Positions 1 through 8,894 are shown, counted from the stretch's first letter. The stretch is DNA of 64,000 nt from Haloarcula litorea (GCF_029338195.1 NZ_CP119779.1:1550001-1614000); one strand, 5' to 3'. Notes: generated by a model from the sequence alone, not told the origin. Numbers and translations are program-made.

Positions 1-300
1 AGTGGGTCGGTACGTGGCGGACCGCGCTCCTCGTCGCCGTCGCTCCCGCCTCCGCCGGCTGTTCGGGACAGATCGGCTCCTCGGGGACGGCCACCCCGAC
101 GGCAACCGTATCTCCGACGGCCACACCCGCGGCGACCCCGGAGCGGACCGGTGGGTCGACGCGACCACTGTCGACAGTGAGCCGGCGACTACCCTGACCG
201 ACGGGAGGGGGAGCTTGACCTCGTAGTCGAGACCGCTCTCGCCGGTCCGGCGGGTCACGGTTCGACGCACCCCTATCTGTCGGCGACGAATGCAAATTGA
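1..300 (+). pseudogene. Partial lipoprotein gene, apparently frameshifted
   Basis: The gene enters from the left edge. The frame starting at base 3 encodes a hydrophobic stretch followed by a lipobox ending SAGC and a Thr/Pro/Ala-rich linker, as in haloarchaeal lipoproteins, but stops at 195-197. The frame starting at base 1 carries a plausible continuation ending at 298-300 (including ELDLVVETALAGPAG). One base lost or gained near 175-185 would join the two. Function is unknown. It could also be a short intact lipoprotein ending at 197. The upstream sequence is outside the window. Confidence 0.3.
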
Positions 301-341
301 ACAAAACTTAAGTGTAAGTGAAGATATTCGGGAAAACGACC

Positions 342-758
342 ATGACAAAGGCGCTCAAGGCGTCCGGATTCCTCGGACTCGCGACGATGATGACCGTCGG
401 GCTCTACCAGTTCGTCCGGCTCGCGGGCGGACAGGGCGTCCCGGGGTGGATGATCGGCGGGCACGCACACCTCGGGGTGCTGTCGATCCTGGCGATCGTG
501 CTGGGCTTTGCCGTCCCGGCGGTGGGCGTGACCGGCCGACTTCGGACCGCCGTGACGGGGTTGTTCGTCGCTGGCCAGTGGGGCATCCCCGGGATCGTCT
601 GGCTCGGCGAGGGGTTCGGGCTGGGGTTCCTGATGCCGACGGGGTTCCTCTGGGGCGGGGCCCTCGTCGTCTCGATGCTGATCATGTTCTACAAGACGAT
701 CACCCAGCCGAGCGACGCCGGCGGCGGGCAGCCCGGCTTCTCGCCGGCCGACGACTGA
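342..758 (+). CDS. Small membrane protein, unknown function
   Basis: The protein is 138 residues, beginning MTKALKASGF. It has about four hydrophobic segments (around residues 10-25, 40-60, 65-85 and 95-115) and a short hydrophilic tail, so it should be an integral membrane protein. I prefer the ATG at 342 to the in-frame GTG at 318, because an AT-rich TATA-like stretch (303-312) lies about 30 nt upstream of 342, the usual spacing for a leaderless haloarchaeal transcript. Gly-rich motifs such as GGHAHLG resemble small haloarchaeal membrane proteins of unknown role. It converges on the histidine kinase gene downstream. I do not recognise a named family. Confidence 0.7.
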   Translation: MTKALKASGFLGLATMMTVGLYQFVRLAGGQGVPGWMIGGHAHLGVLSILAIVLGFAVPAVGVTGRLRTAVTGLFVAGQWGIPGIVWLGEGFGLGFLMPTGFLWGGALVVSMLIMFYKTITQPSDAGGGQPGFSPADD

Positions 759-767
759 CGGCGGCCG

Positions 768-2564
768 TCAGTCCGCGCTGGGGAACGTGAGCCGGATGCC
801 GCTCCCGTCGTCGACGACGTCCATCCGGCCGCCGCTGTTGTCGACAGCCCACTTCACCAGCCAGAGCTCGACGCCCGGTGCGTGGTCGAGCTGGCGTTCG
901 GACCCGCGCTGGAGGACCCGCTGTTCGATGTCCGAGAGGTTGCCGGTGGCCGTCCGGACGGTCAGCTCGACGGTGTCCTCGTCCGACGGGCCGGCGACGG
1001 CGATCGTGATCCCGCCCTCGTCCGACCCGCGCTCGATGGCCCGCTCGACCAGCTGCTCGACGCAGGCGTGGATCGTGCCCGGACACCGCCCGCGGGCGGT
1101 CTCGGGGGCCGACACCGCGACCGGGACGTCCGGATACGTGGCACGAGCGTGTGCCGCCACCTCCTCGGCGACCGCGGCGAGGTCGCTCGGGTGACTGTCC
1201 GTCTCCGTCGGGTCGATGCTCCGGTTGAACTGCCGGGCGGCGTCGCTGATGTCGAGCAGGTCCGTGGCGGCCACCTCGATGCGGGACGCGAGCTCGCGCA
1301 GCTCGTCGGCGCTGATCTCCTCGGCCACCCTCGTGATGTGGTCGGCGGTGCCGGCGACGACGGTCATCTTGTTGCGGATGTTGTGTCGGAGGACCCGGTC
1401 CAGCACGGAGAGCCGGTTCTGGTGTTCGGCGATGTCGGAGATGTCGCGGCCCACCAGGATGACGCGGCGAGCGAGCCCCTCCGACTCGAAGTCCGCCCGC
1501 TGTGCGCGGAACTGGAAGACAGCGCGGCCCCGGCCGAGCGTGTCGAGCGCCAGTTCGAACGACTCGGGACCGCCCGTGTCGGCCACGTCGGCCAGCGCGG
1601 ACTGGACCGCCGCGGCGTCGCGGGGCTCGAACACCGCCGTCAGCTCCCGCTCGACGAGCTGGTCGGGGCCGAACGCCGCCACCGCGGCCCGGTTCGCGTA
1701 CTGGATGCGCTCCTCGTCGTCGAGGACCAGCACCGGGTCGTCGATGGACTGGACGATGCGCTCGTACTGCTCCAGCAGGGTCGTCCGGGTCTTCCGATCG
1801 GTGATGTCGCGCTGGAACCCGAGGAAGTGGGTCACGTCGCCGTCCGGGCCGCGGATCGGCTCGATGTCCAACGCGTTCCAGAACGGCTCGCCGCTGGCCC
1901 GGTAGTTCAGGATCTCGACCGACACCGGCTCCTCGGCCTCCAGCGCCGCGCGGATCTCGTCGACGGTGGCCTCGTCGGTCCCCTCGCCCTGGAGGAACCG
2001 GCAGTTCCGCCCGAGCGCCTCGTCACGGTCGTAACCGGTCAGCTCGACGAACCCGTCGTTGACGTAGGTGAGCGGCAGCTCCGGATCGGTCGCGTCCGCC
2101 ATACTGATGCCGATGCTCGCGCCGTCCATCGCCCGCTCGGACCGCTCGAGCTGTTCGAGCCGCTCCTGGGCGGTGACGGAGTAGGATCGCGTCTCCAACA
2201 GCCCCTCGACCTGCGACCGGAGCGCCTGTTCCGAGGTCGGCAGCGGCTGGATCGCGTCGACGGTGTCCCCGAGCGCGTCGCCGTACCGACGCCACGGGTT
2301 CCCGGCATCCCTCGCGAGCAACAGCACCGGGGCGTACACCGCTCCCTCGCTGTCCTTCCAGGTTCCCAGCGCGTCCCGGAGCTGTTCCAGGCGGGTCTCG
2401 TCGACGAGGCAGACGTCCGTCTCGGGCGGGACGGACCCGTCCGCCCCGACCGTCTCGAACGACGCGAGCGACTCCCGCAGGAGCTCGCGGTTCCGCTCGC
2501 CGCTTACCGCCAGAGCCACCCGAGGCCGCTCGTCGTCCGGTGCGACCATCGAACTATCAGGCAT
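768..2564 (-). CDS. LOV/PAS sensor histidine kinase with degenerate ATPase domain
   Basis: This is a 598-residue soluble sensor. Residues 15-115 resemble a receiver-like N-terminal domain of haloarchaeal kinases. Residues 145-258 form a PAS domain with the LOV signature GRNCRFLQG (Cys188), then NYRASGEPFWN and FLGFQRDIT, which supply the usual flavin-contacting Cys, Asn and Gln. A second PAS domain spans about 265-380. The dimerisation helix carries VLRHNIRNKM, with His394 as phospho-acceptor. The C-terminal ATPase domain is odd: the N-box reads LVERAIERG without the usual Asn, and no clear DxGxG box is visible. It may be a weak kinase or a pseudokinase. Light sensing is inferred from the motif. 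An alternative ATG lies at codon 6. Confidence 0.85.
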   Translation of the reverse strand: MPDSSMVAPDDERPRVALAVSGERNRELLRESLASFETVGADGSVPPETDVCLVDETRLEQLRDALGTWKDSEGAVYAPVLLLARDAGNPWRRYGDALGDTVDAIQPLPTSEQALRSQVEGLLETRSYSVTAQERLEQLERSERAMDGASIGISMADATDPELPLTYVNDGFVELTGYDRDEALGRNCRFLQGEGTDEATVDEIRAALEAEEPVSVEILNYRASGEPFWNALDIEPIRGPDGDVTHFLGFQRDITDRKTRTTLLEQYERIVQSIDDPVLVLDDEERIQYANRAAVAAFGPDQLVERELTAVFEPRDAAAVQSALADVADTGGPESFELALDTLGRGRAVFQFRAQRADFESEGLARRVILVGRDISDIAEHQNRLSVLDRVLRHNIRNKMTVVAGTADHITRVAEEISADELRELASRIEVAATDLLDISDAARQFNRSIDPTETDSHPSDLAAVAEEVAAHARATYPDVPVAVSAPETARGRCPGTIHACVEQLVERAIERGSDEGGITIAVAGPSDEDTVELTVRTATGNLSDIEQRVLQRGSERQLDHAPGVELWLVKWAVDNSGGRMDVVDDGSGIRLTFPSAD

Positions 2565-2866
2565 CCCGTGTCCTCTGAACGGTCGCGCCGCTGCCGTGAC
2601 AGAGTGACCGGTCCTGGGTGGTGTACGGGTGATCGTTCATCGATCGGCTGTCCTCCGGCGGGTGGAACGCTCCGGTACCGACTGCCACCGGCCGCGATCA
2701 GCCACACGGCACCGCTCGATGGGCCGTGTCGCTGGCGTCTGTGTCCCGCGGTTCTGATTACGGAAGTTTCGTGTCGGTCCACTAAAGCACACCGGCAGTT
2801 CACACCGCGCCCCGACGCCTGGACCGTGGCGGCACCGGGCCACTGCGAGACCGACCCGACGCCCGC
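2565..2866. other. Intergenic region between two minus-strand genes
   Basis: This stretch of about 300 bp has no convincing gene. Read on the minus strand it holds an AT-richer patch near 2755-2785 that could contain a promoter for the histidine kinase, but it lies about 200 nt from that start, so the assignment is weak. I see no repeats or RNA signatures. Confidence 0.3.
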
Positions 2867-3691
2867 TCACCCGCCGACGGCCGGCGTCGTCCGGCCGACC
2901 CGGCTGAACCGCAGCGACTCCGTCACCCGGAGCCGCGCCCCGTCCCGGACCACCGTGTACTGCGTGCTGTAGCTGTAGACGAGGCCGCCGGGACCGACGA
3001 CGGCGGTGAACCGCACGTCGCCGACCCGATCCGCGGGGGCGACCGGGAACCGCGACCGGTCGACGGCCCCGTCGGCCCGCACGCGGGCGACCGGTGCGCG
3101 GTAGGTCTGCATCACCTCCTCGCGGGTCCGGCGCACCTCGGTCACGTCCGCGCCGGAAAACAGCGCGGCGACCCGGCGGTTGAACGTCGGGTCGAAGAAC
3201 AGCGCCGCGCGCGGGGGCAGCGGGGGCGCGCCGATCCCCTCCCCGTCGGCGACGACCTGCCGGCGCGTCGTCCCGTTGACCGTCGTCCACTGCACCGCCC
3301 GGTCCTCGACCCAGCGGGTGCGGACCGTCCGGTCGGTGACGCCGGTCCCCGTGACCGTCCGCCGGGCGACGTACGTCCGGTAGTTGGCCGCGAACGCGCC
3401 CGTCGTCACCTGCCGGAGGCGGACCGTCCCGTCGGCGGTCCGGACGGTCCGGCTGTGCCGCAGCGTGTACGACGCGTTCGAGAGTCGTCCGACGTGGGCC
3501 CGCGCCAGCGCGTTCACGTCGGTGACGCCGGCGGCGCTGAGTCCGGGTGCGACCTGTCGCGGCGGCTCCGTCGGGACCGGTGCCGGCGTCACACCCGCCT
3601 CCGGCCTGTCGGGTCCGCCGCCGCCGACGAAGCCGGTACAGCCGGCGGTGACGAGACACAGCGCCAGCGCGACCAGTCCCGCCCGGTGCAT
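2867..3691 (-). CDS. Secreted lipoprotein, unknown function
   Basis: The 274-residue protein begins MHRAGLVALALCLVTAGC, a typical signal peptide with lipobox, followed by a Gly/Pro linker. It should be exported and lipid-anchored. The body is a mixed, probably beta-rich domain with many Arg/Thr/Val alternations (for example VRTADGTVRLRQV) and resembles the large family of halobacterial lipoproteins with LolA-like folds; that fold is a guess. The start at 3691 is chosen because the frame extends further upstream only as non-coding sequence overlapping the next promoter. It is divergent from the cyclodeaminase gene with about 97 bp between them. Confidence 0.7.
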   Translation of the reverse strand: MHRAGLVALALCLVTAGCTGFVGGGGPDRPEAGVTPAPVPTEPPRQVAPGLSAAGVTDVNALARAHVGRLSNASYTLRHSRTVRTADGTVRLRQVTTGAFAANYRTYVARRTVTGTGVTDRTVRTRWVEDRAVQWTTVNGTTRRQVVADGEGIGAPPLPPRAALFFDPTFNRRVAALFSGADVTEVRRTREEVMQTYRAPVARVRADGAVDRSRFPVAPADRVGDVRFTAVVGPGGLVYSYSTQYTVVRDGARLRVTESLRFSRVGRTTPAVGG

Positions 3692-3788
3692 ACACGACGG
3701 TCGGCCCGCGGCGGCATAACGCCCGGGGAGAGTACACACGAGGGAACCGAATCGGACAGTTAAGTGCCGCGACGTGTGAGCGGTAGGT

Positions 3789-4793
3789 ATGCAGACGCTG
3801 CTGCTCGGCCCCGACGACGTGGCTGAACACGCGGACCTGCCCGCGGTCATCGACGCCGTCGCGTCGGCCTTCGCGGCCGACGCCCGCGGCGACACCATCA
3901 TGCCCGCCAAGTCCTACATCGACCTCCCGCAGTACAACGGCGACTTCCGGTCGATGCCGGCGTACGTCCACGCCGGCGACTGGGACGCCGCGGCGGTCAA
4001 GTGGGTCAACGTCCACCCGGACAACCCCGCCGACCACGACCTGCCGACGGTGCTGGGGACGCTCATCTACTCGGACCCCGAGACCGCGTTCCCGCTCGCG
4101 GTGATGGACGGGACCGTCCTCACGCGCCTGCGGACCGGCGCGGCCGCCGCCGTCGCCACCGACCACCTCGCGGTCGCGGACGCGGATTCGCTGGGGCTGG
4201 TCGGCGCGGGCACGCAGGCCTACACCCAGCTGGAGGCCATCGCGGCCGTCCGGGACATCGAGACGGTGGTCGTCGCCGACCGCGACCGGGCGAAACAGAC
4301 CGCCTTCGCCGAGCACTTCGGCGATCGGTTCGCGGTCCACGCCGGCAGCATCGAGGAGGCAGCCGGCTGTGACGTCCTCTCGACGATCACCCCGGTCGAG
4401 TCCCCCATCGTCGACCGCGAGTGGCTCGGCGAGCATACCCACGTCAACGCCATCGGGGCCGACGCCGCCGGCAAACACGAACACGACGACCGGACCCTGC
4501 TGGACGCGAAACTGGTCATCGACGACTACGAGCAGTGCACCCACTCCGGGGAGATCAACGTCCCCTGGAGCGAGGGGACCCTCTCGGAGGCGGACATCTA
4601 CGGCGAACTCGGCAGCATCGTCGCCGGCGACCTCGACGGCCGGATCGACGACGACGGGATCACGCTGTTCGACTCGACGGGCCTCGCCATCCAGGACGTG
4701 GCGACGGCCCACGTCGCCTACCAGGGGGCGCGCCTGGCCGACGCGGGGACCGAGTTCGAACTGGTCGGGACGTCGACGAGCGGCCGGCCCTGA
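3789..4793 (+). CDS. Ornithine cyclodeaminase / mu-crystallin family dehydrogenase
   Basis: The protein is 334 residues, the full length of the family. It has the substrate-binding Lys in IMPAKSYIDLP, the Arg motif TRLRTGAAAAVATDHL, and the Rossmann dinucleotide motif GLVGAGTQA. These features define the ornithine cyclodeaminase / mu-crystallin family, whose archaeal members include alanine dehydrogenase as well as true cyclodeaminases. Substrate cannot be chosen from sequence alone. It acts in the cytosol with NAD(P). It stands alone, divergent from a lipoprotein gene and ending against a convergent small membrane protein gene. Confidence 0.85.
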   Translation: MQTLLLGPDDVAEHADLPAVIDAVASAFAADARGDTIMPAKSYIDLPQYNGDFRSMPAYVHAGDWDAAAVKWVNVHPDNPADHDLPTVLGTLIYSDPETAFPLAVMDGTVLTRLRTGAAAAVATDHLAVADADSLGLVGAGTQAYTQLEAIAAVRDIETVVVADRDRAKQTAFAEHFGDRFAVHAGSIEEAAGCDVLSTITPVESPIVDREWLGEHTHVNAIGADAAGKHEHDDRTLLDAKLVIDDYEQCTHSGEINVPWSEGTLSEADIYGELGSIVAGDLDGRIDDDGITLFDSTGLAIQDVATAHVAYQGARLADAGTEFELVGTSTSGRP

Positions 4794-5009
4794 CTACTCG
4801 CCCCCGGTCAGCAGTTCGCCCACGCGAGCCAGCGCCCACGCGATGAGGATGAACGGCAACAGCGGCACCAGCAGGATCAGCAGACCGAGAAACAGGCTCC
4901 AGCCGATGGCGTCCATCTCGGTGTCGGGCCGGTAGCCGGTCGGCGGCGTCACGCTGCGAAGCGGTTCGGGGAGGATGCCGGCGTCCGTCGGTTCCTGGCC
5001 GTCACTCAT
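4794..5009 (-). CDS. Small single-span membrane protein
   Basis: The protein is 71 residues with an acidic, Pro-rich N-terminal half and one strong hydrophobic segment at about residues 38-62 (FLGLLILLVPLLPFILIAWAL). It matches the pattern of conserved haloarchaeal membrane microproteins of unknown function. The stop codon abuts the stop of the convergent cyclodeaminase gene. It is divergent from the PhoU/TrkA-C gene with 86 bp between them, and its start lies at the first ATG. Confidence 0.6.
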   Translation of the reverse strand: MSDGQEPTDAGILPEPLRSVTPPTGYRPDTEMDAIGWSLFLGLLILLVPLLPFILIAWALARVGELLTGGE

Positions 5010-5095
5010 ACTCAGTGATAGGTTCGCCAGCGGCTTAAGCGTACACCGGACGCCGACGGCGAACGCTTTTGCGACCCGGCCACGAAGCGGGCGCT

Positions 5096-6325
5096 ATGGA
5101 GCCGACGGGGCCCGTCGACTACGAGCCGGTCAGCGTGAAGGCGGTGCTGGCGGAGATGAAGGACACCGCCGAGTTGCTCATCGACCTCTCGTACTCGGCG
5201 GTGTTGCTGGGCAGCGACGACGTGGCGGGGGAGGTGCTGGAACTGGAGGCGAAGATGGACGTCCTCCAGTTGCGCGCCCGGATGAGCCTGCTGATGGCCT
5301 GCCGATCGCCCGACGACGCCGAGGCGCTGGCCCCGGTGCTGGGGATGGTCGGAGCCGCCGAGAAGATCAGCGACGCCGCCGGGGACATCGCGAAAGTCGT
5401 GCTCGAAGACATCGGCCTCCCGGACACGATGCGGGCGGCGCTCCCCGAGGCCGTCGAGACGCTGGTGCGGGCGACGATCGCCCCGGACTCGCGGCTGGCC
5501 GGGCAGACGCTGGGCGACCTCAATCTGGAGACGGAGACGGGCGTCCGGGCCATCGCCGTCCGCCGACAGGGGTCGTGGCTGCTCAACCCCGACCGGGACA
5601 CGCGGCTGACGGCCGACGACGTGGTCCTGTTCCGGGGGCCGGAGGACGGCGTCGGCGAGGTGTACGCCGACGCCACCGGCGAGGCCTACGAACCGCCCGA
5701 ACCACCGCAGGGCGAGGGCCGGGACCTCGAACGCGCGGTCGACTCGATCGTCGTGATGAAGGACATGGGCGAACTCGCCGTCGACCTGGCCTACGGCGCG
5801 GTGCTGTTCGACAGCGAGACGGTCGCCGAGGAGGTGGTCGAACTGGAGGCCGAGGTCGACGCCCTCCAGTCCCGGTTCGAGGCCTGGACGCTGCGGGCCG
5901 CGAAAGACGTCGACGATCCGGTCTCGCTGCGGGGGCTGGTCCACCTCGCGCGCTCGACGGAGGTCATCTCCGACGCCGCCCTGGAGATCAGCGAGGGCGT
6001 CCTGCGGGGGCTGTCGACCCACCGGGTCGTCGCCGAGGCCGTCCGGGAGTCAGACGAGATCATCGTCCGGGCGACCGTCGCCGAGGCGAGCGGCCTCGCC
6101 GGGCGGACCATCGGCGAGGCCGCCGTGAAGACGGCGACGGGGATGCGCATCATCGCCGTCAGACGGGGCGAGGGCGAGAGCGCACGCACCGGGCGCGAGG
6201 GCGGCGACTGGGTGGTCTCGCCGGGACCGGAGACGCCGCTGCGGGCCGGGGACGTGCTCCTGGCGAAGGGGACCCGGTCGGGGGCCGAACGGTTCACCGA
6301 ACTGGCGGAGGGCACCGCCGACTGA
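5096..6325 (+). CDS. Duplicated PhoU-like / TrkA-C domain protein
   Basis: The protein is 409 residues and built from two similar halves. Each half has a helical PhoU-like region (about 10-110 and 220-320; compare MKDTAELLIDLSYSAVL with MKDMGELAVDLAYGAVL) followed by an RCK_C/TrkA-C domain (about 120-195 and 325-400; compare LAGQTLGDLNLETETGVRAI with LAGRTIGEAAVKTATGMRII). It has no membrane segment and no nucleotide-binding RCK_N domain. Related haloarchaeal proteins are annotated as potassium channel regulators; ligand and partner are unknown here. The start at 5096 lies 29 nt after a CTTTTG promoter tract at 5066. Confidence 0.8.
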   Translation: MEPTGPVDYEPVSVKAVLAEMKDTAELLIDLSYSAVLLGSDDVAGEVLELEAKMDVLQLRARMSLLMACRSPDDAEALAPVLGMVGAAEKISDAAGDIAKVVLEDIGLPDTMRAALPEAVETLVRATIAPDSRLAGQTLGDLNLETETGVRAIAVRRQGSWLLNPDRDTRLTADDVVLFRGPEDGVGEVYADATGEAYEPPEPPQGEGRDLERAVDSIVVMKDMGELAVDLAYGAVLFDSETVAEEVVELEAEVDALQSRFEAWTLRAAKDVDDPVSLRGLVHLARSTEVISDAALEISEGVLRGLSTHRVVAEAVRESDEIIVRATVAEASGLAGRTIGEAAVKTATGMRIIAVRRGEGESARTGREGGDWVVSPGPETPLRAGDVLLAKGTRSGAERFTELAEGTAD

Positions 6326-6351
6326 CGGGCCGACCGCGTGCCGGCGGGTGG

Positions 6352-6618
6352 TCAGTCCGGGCCGCCCCGGAGCGCCAGCACCAGCACCGAGCCGGCCGTG
6401 AAAAACGCCGTCAGCAGCCCGCCCAGGGAGACGAGCAACACGAACGCCAGCGCGAGGTACAGCGCCTCGGGCCGGTTCGTGCCGGGGAGGACGACGAACA
6501 GGACGAGGATCGCGACCGTCAGGACGGCCGACAGCCCGAACCCCACCTTCGCGTTCCGCGGGACGTTCAGCGCCGTCACCAGCGCCGCGACGCCGCTCTC
6601 TGACTCGCTGTCTGACAC
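6352..6618 (-). CDS. Small membrane protein with three hydrophobic segments
   Basis: The protein is 88 residues from a GTG start at 6618, giving MSDSESESG; the longer frame to 6645 would add a proline-rich, non-conserved-looking extension. Three hydrophobic segments follow at about residues 20-40, 45-62 and 65-82, so it is probably an inner-membrane protein. No catalytic residues are apparent. It converges on the PhoU/TrkA-C gene and is divergent from the deacylase gene with about 100 bp between them. Function is unknown. Confidence 0.6.
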   Translation of the reverse strand: MSDSESESGVAALVTALNVPRNAKVGFGLSAVLTVAILVLFVVLPGTNRPEALYLALAFVLLVSLGGLLTAFFTAGSVLVLALRGGPD

Positions 6619-6719
6619 ACCGTCCGGTAGGGGGTGCCGGCCCAAGACTCCCCCGGTCCCGGCCGCAAGACCGTGGGGAATCCGAACCAGTAAAGGCCGA
6701 CAGTCCGAACACGCGGGTA

Positions 6720-7676
6720 ATGGTAACTTTCGGTACGGCGACGGCCGCCCCCGGCGAGGTCGACACGGGGCGGTTGGAGGTCGGCGAAACCCGCGACGGC
6801 AGCCCGGTGGGGCTTCCGGTGGCCGTGGTCAACGGTGCCGCCGACGGCAAGACGCTCTACCTGCAGGCGGCCAGCGACGGCGACGAACTGAACGGCGTGG
6901 GGGTCATCCAGCGGGTCCTCCCGCGACTGGACCCGGCGGAACTCTCCGGGACCGTCCTCGTCTGTGGGGTCGTCAACTACCACGCCTTCCAGGTCGCCGA
7001 GCACCGCAACCCCATCGACGACACGAAGATGAACCGTGCGTACCCCGGCGACGAGACGGGCACCTCCAGCGAGCGCATCGCCGCCGCCACCTTCGACGCC
7101 GCCGTCGGCGCGGACCTCGTGCTGGACCTCCACCAGGGGTCGACCTCGCGGATGTTAGAGGAGTGTCGGGTGCGCTGTGGCTCCCGGCACCGCCTCCACG
7201 ACGACTGCCTCGAACTCGCGAAGGTCTTCGGCTGCGGGTACATCCTCGATCAGAAGGGTCCCGACGGCCAACTGGCCCGTGCGGCCCCCGACGAGGGCGT
7301 CCCGACCGTCGACCCCGAACTGGGCGGCTGTGTCGGCTGGGACGAGGGCTCCATCCAGAAGGGCGTCGAGGGCGTGTTCAACGTCCTGGAGTACTACGGC
7401 TTCCTGACGGGCCGCCACAGTCCCCGCCCGCAGACCCGCGCGACCGGCTTCGAGCAGTACGGCTCGCCCGCCGGCGGCCTGGTCGACTTCCAGGTGGAGC
7501 TGGGCGACCGCGTCTCGCGGGGCGAGACGCTGTTCGAGATCACCGACGTGTTCGGCGGGCAGAAGGCCGAGGTGACCGCCGACTCCTCGGGCGTGTTCTG
7601 GCGGTCCCGACGGCTCCCGCAGGTCGCGACCGGCGAGTACGTCTGCTCGGTCGGGACGAACCTCGACACGTACTGA
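6720..7676 (+). CDS. Succinylglutamate desuccinylase/aspartoacylase family protein
   Basis: The protein is 318 residues and resembles the M14-like AstE/AspA zinc carboxypeptidase fold. Visible are ASDGDELNG at the usual first zinc motif, NRAYPGD (substrate Arg region), DLHQG with the later zinc His, and a C-terminal beta domain. The first motif normally reads HGDE; here the His position is Asp, so metal binding may differ or this is a haloarchaeal variant. Likely substrates are N-acyl amino acids or similar amides. The ATG at 6720 follows a TAAAGG/GGGTAA-containing upstream region. It is monocistronic. Confidence 0.75.
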   Translation: MVTFGTATAAPGEVDTGRLEVGETRDGSPVGLPVAVVNGAADGKTLYLQAASDGDELNGVGVIQRVLPRLDPAELSGTVLVCGVVNYHAFQVAEHRNPIDDTKMNRAYPGDETGTSSERIAAATFDAAVGADLVLDLHQGSTSRMLEECRVRCGSRHRLHDDCLELAKVFGCGYILDQKGPDGQLARAAPDEGVPTVDPELGGCVGWDEGSIQKGVEGVFNVLEYYGFLTGRHSPRPQTRATGFEQYGSPAGGLVDFQVELGDRVSRGETLFEITDVFGGQKAEVTADSSGVFWRSRRLPQVATGEYVCSVGTNLDTY

Positions 7677-7719
7677 CCGCGCCGCGGTCCCCCGCGAACC
7701 GACCGCGCCGCTCGCCGCC

Positions 7720-8331
7720 TCAGCAGACGGGCTTGGGGTTGACGCCCAGCTCCTCCAGCGTCTCGAAGTAGTGGTCGTAGGCGGCGGCGATCACGTCCGC
7801 GGCCGCGTTCTCGGCGGTCTCCCAGTCCCCGTCGCTCTCGCAGGCGGCGTCCAGCAGGTCGGCGGCGTCCTCGCGGAGCGCCTCGACCCCGTCGCGGGCG
7901 CTGCGGAACGTGCTCGCCGTCCCCGGGTCGGCCTGCCCGGTGAAGAAGCCGGTCAGCTGTTCCTTGACCTTCCCGTCGACCAGGGTCCAGCCGACCAGCC
8001 CGCCCAGCCGCTCGACGGTCGCGTCGTAGCCGTCCAGTTTCGCGTGCATCCCCAGCTCGCGGTCCTCGGCGTGAGCCGCCAGGTCGTCGAGCCGCTCGGC
8101 GGCGTCGTCGGCGGCGCGGGCGAACAGGTCGGCGGCGTCGCCGTCGGCGTCGTCGGCCCACGCGGAGAACGTGTCGACGGCGGCCTGCTCGCGGGTGGCG
8201 GCGGCCGCCCGGACGGCGGCTTCCTCCATCTCGCCGCGTGTGTCGGCGTACAGGGTCTTCGAGGAACCGAGCCGGGAGAGCTCGGTCTGCTTGTCGTCGC
8301 GGACGGACGCGAGGAGGTCGTCTGCGGTCAT
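7720..8331 (-). CDS. All-helical protein, unknown function
   Basis: The 203-residue protein is rich in Ala, Asp and Glu and predicted almost wholly helical. It begins MTADDLLASVRDDKQTEL and contains several potential four-helix-bundle segments (about 35-70, 70-110, 125-155 and 160-195). The spacing of Glu and His residues is reminiscent of ferritin-like or rubrerythrin-like bundles annotated in haloarchaea, but the paired ExxH motifs are not convincing, so I do not assign metal binding. It ends Pro-Val-Cys. It lies in a minus-strand run with the acetyltransferase, though 63 bp separate them. Confidence 0.6.
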   Translation of the reverse strand: MTADDLLASVRDDKQTELSRLGSSKTLYADTRGEMEEAAVRAAAATREQAAVDTFSAWADDADGDAADLFARAADDAAERLDDLAAHAEDRELGMHAKLDGYDATVERLGGLVGWTLVDGKVKEQLTGFFTGQADPGTASTFRSARDGVEALREDAADLLDAACESDGDWETAENAAADVIAAAYDHYFETLEELGVNPKPVC

Positions 8332-8394
8332 ACACGACGGTGGACCCGGCGCGGGCTTGAAACCGTCGGACCAGTCCGCCGCCGACGGCCGCGG

Positions 8395-8844
8395 TCAGTC
8401 GAGCGGCCTGACGAGGCAGGTCGCCGTCGCCGGGCACAGGTCGGCGAACTGGCTCGTCGCCCGGATCGACGGCGGGACCCGCTCTCGCTCGACCGGGTCG
8501 TACCCTCGCGCGCGGAAGAACGCCGCGGCGGTCGTCGTCAGCAGGTAGAGCCGCTCGACGCCCTCCCGCCGGGCCGCCCGTTCGAGGTGGGCACAGAGCG
8601 CGCTCCCGTACCCCTCGCCGCGATACGCCTCGGGGACGGCCAGCGAGCGCAGCAGGGCGTCCGATCCCTCGACCCGCAGGCCGCCGACCGCGACCAGGTC
8701 CCCCTCGGCGACCGCCAGGCGGAACCGCTCGGGCGCGTCGCGGACGTCCGAGGAGGGGAGGCCGCTCTCCTCGAGGAGTCGCTCGACGCGTCCGACGGTG
8801 TCCGCGTCGGCGCGCTCGACGGTGAGCTCCGGCGTCGCGGTCAC
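8395..8844 (-). CDS. GNAT N-acetyltransferase, ArsN2-like
   Basis: From the GTG at 8844 the protein is 149 residues. It shows the acetyl-CoA loop of the GNAT fold in SLAVPEAYRGEGYGSAL, then LYLLTTTAAAFFRARGY and a C-terminal ATSQFADLCPATATCL. The Thr-rich strand and the paired Cys tail match the ArsN2 subgroup, proposed to act in arsenic resistance by N-acetylation. No other ars gene is near, so the substrate is uncertain. A longer frame starts at 8907 and would overlap the upstream metalloprotease gene; I prefer the shorter start because it matches usual ArsN2 length. Confidence 0.7.
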   Translation of the reverse strand: MTATPELTVERADADTVGRVERLLEESGLPSSDVRDAPERFRLAVAEGDLVAVGGLRVEGSDALLRSLAVPEAYRGEGYGSALCAHLERAARREGVERLYLLTTTAAAFFRARGYDPVERERVPPSIRATSQFADLCPATATCLVRPLD

Positions 8845-8894
8845 GACTACCGGCCGTACGCCCGCGTCGTCCCTAACCGTTCGGGTCGCCGCCC

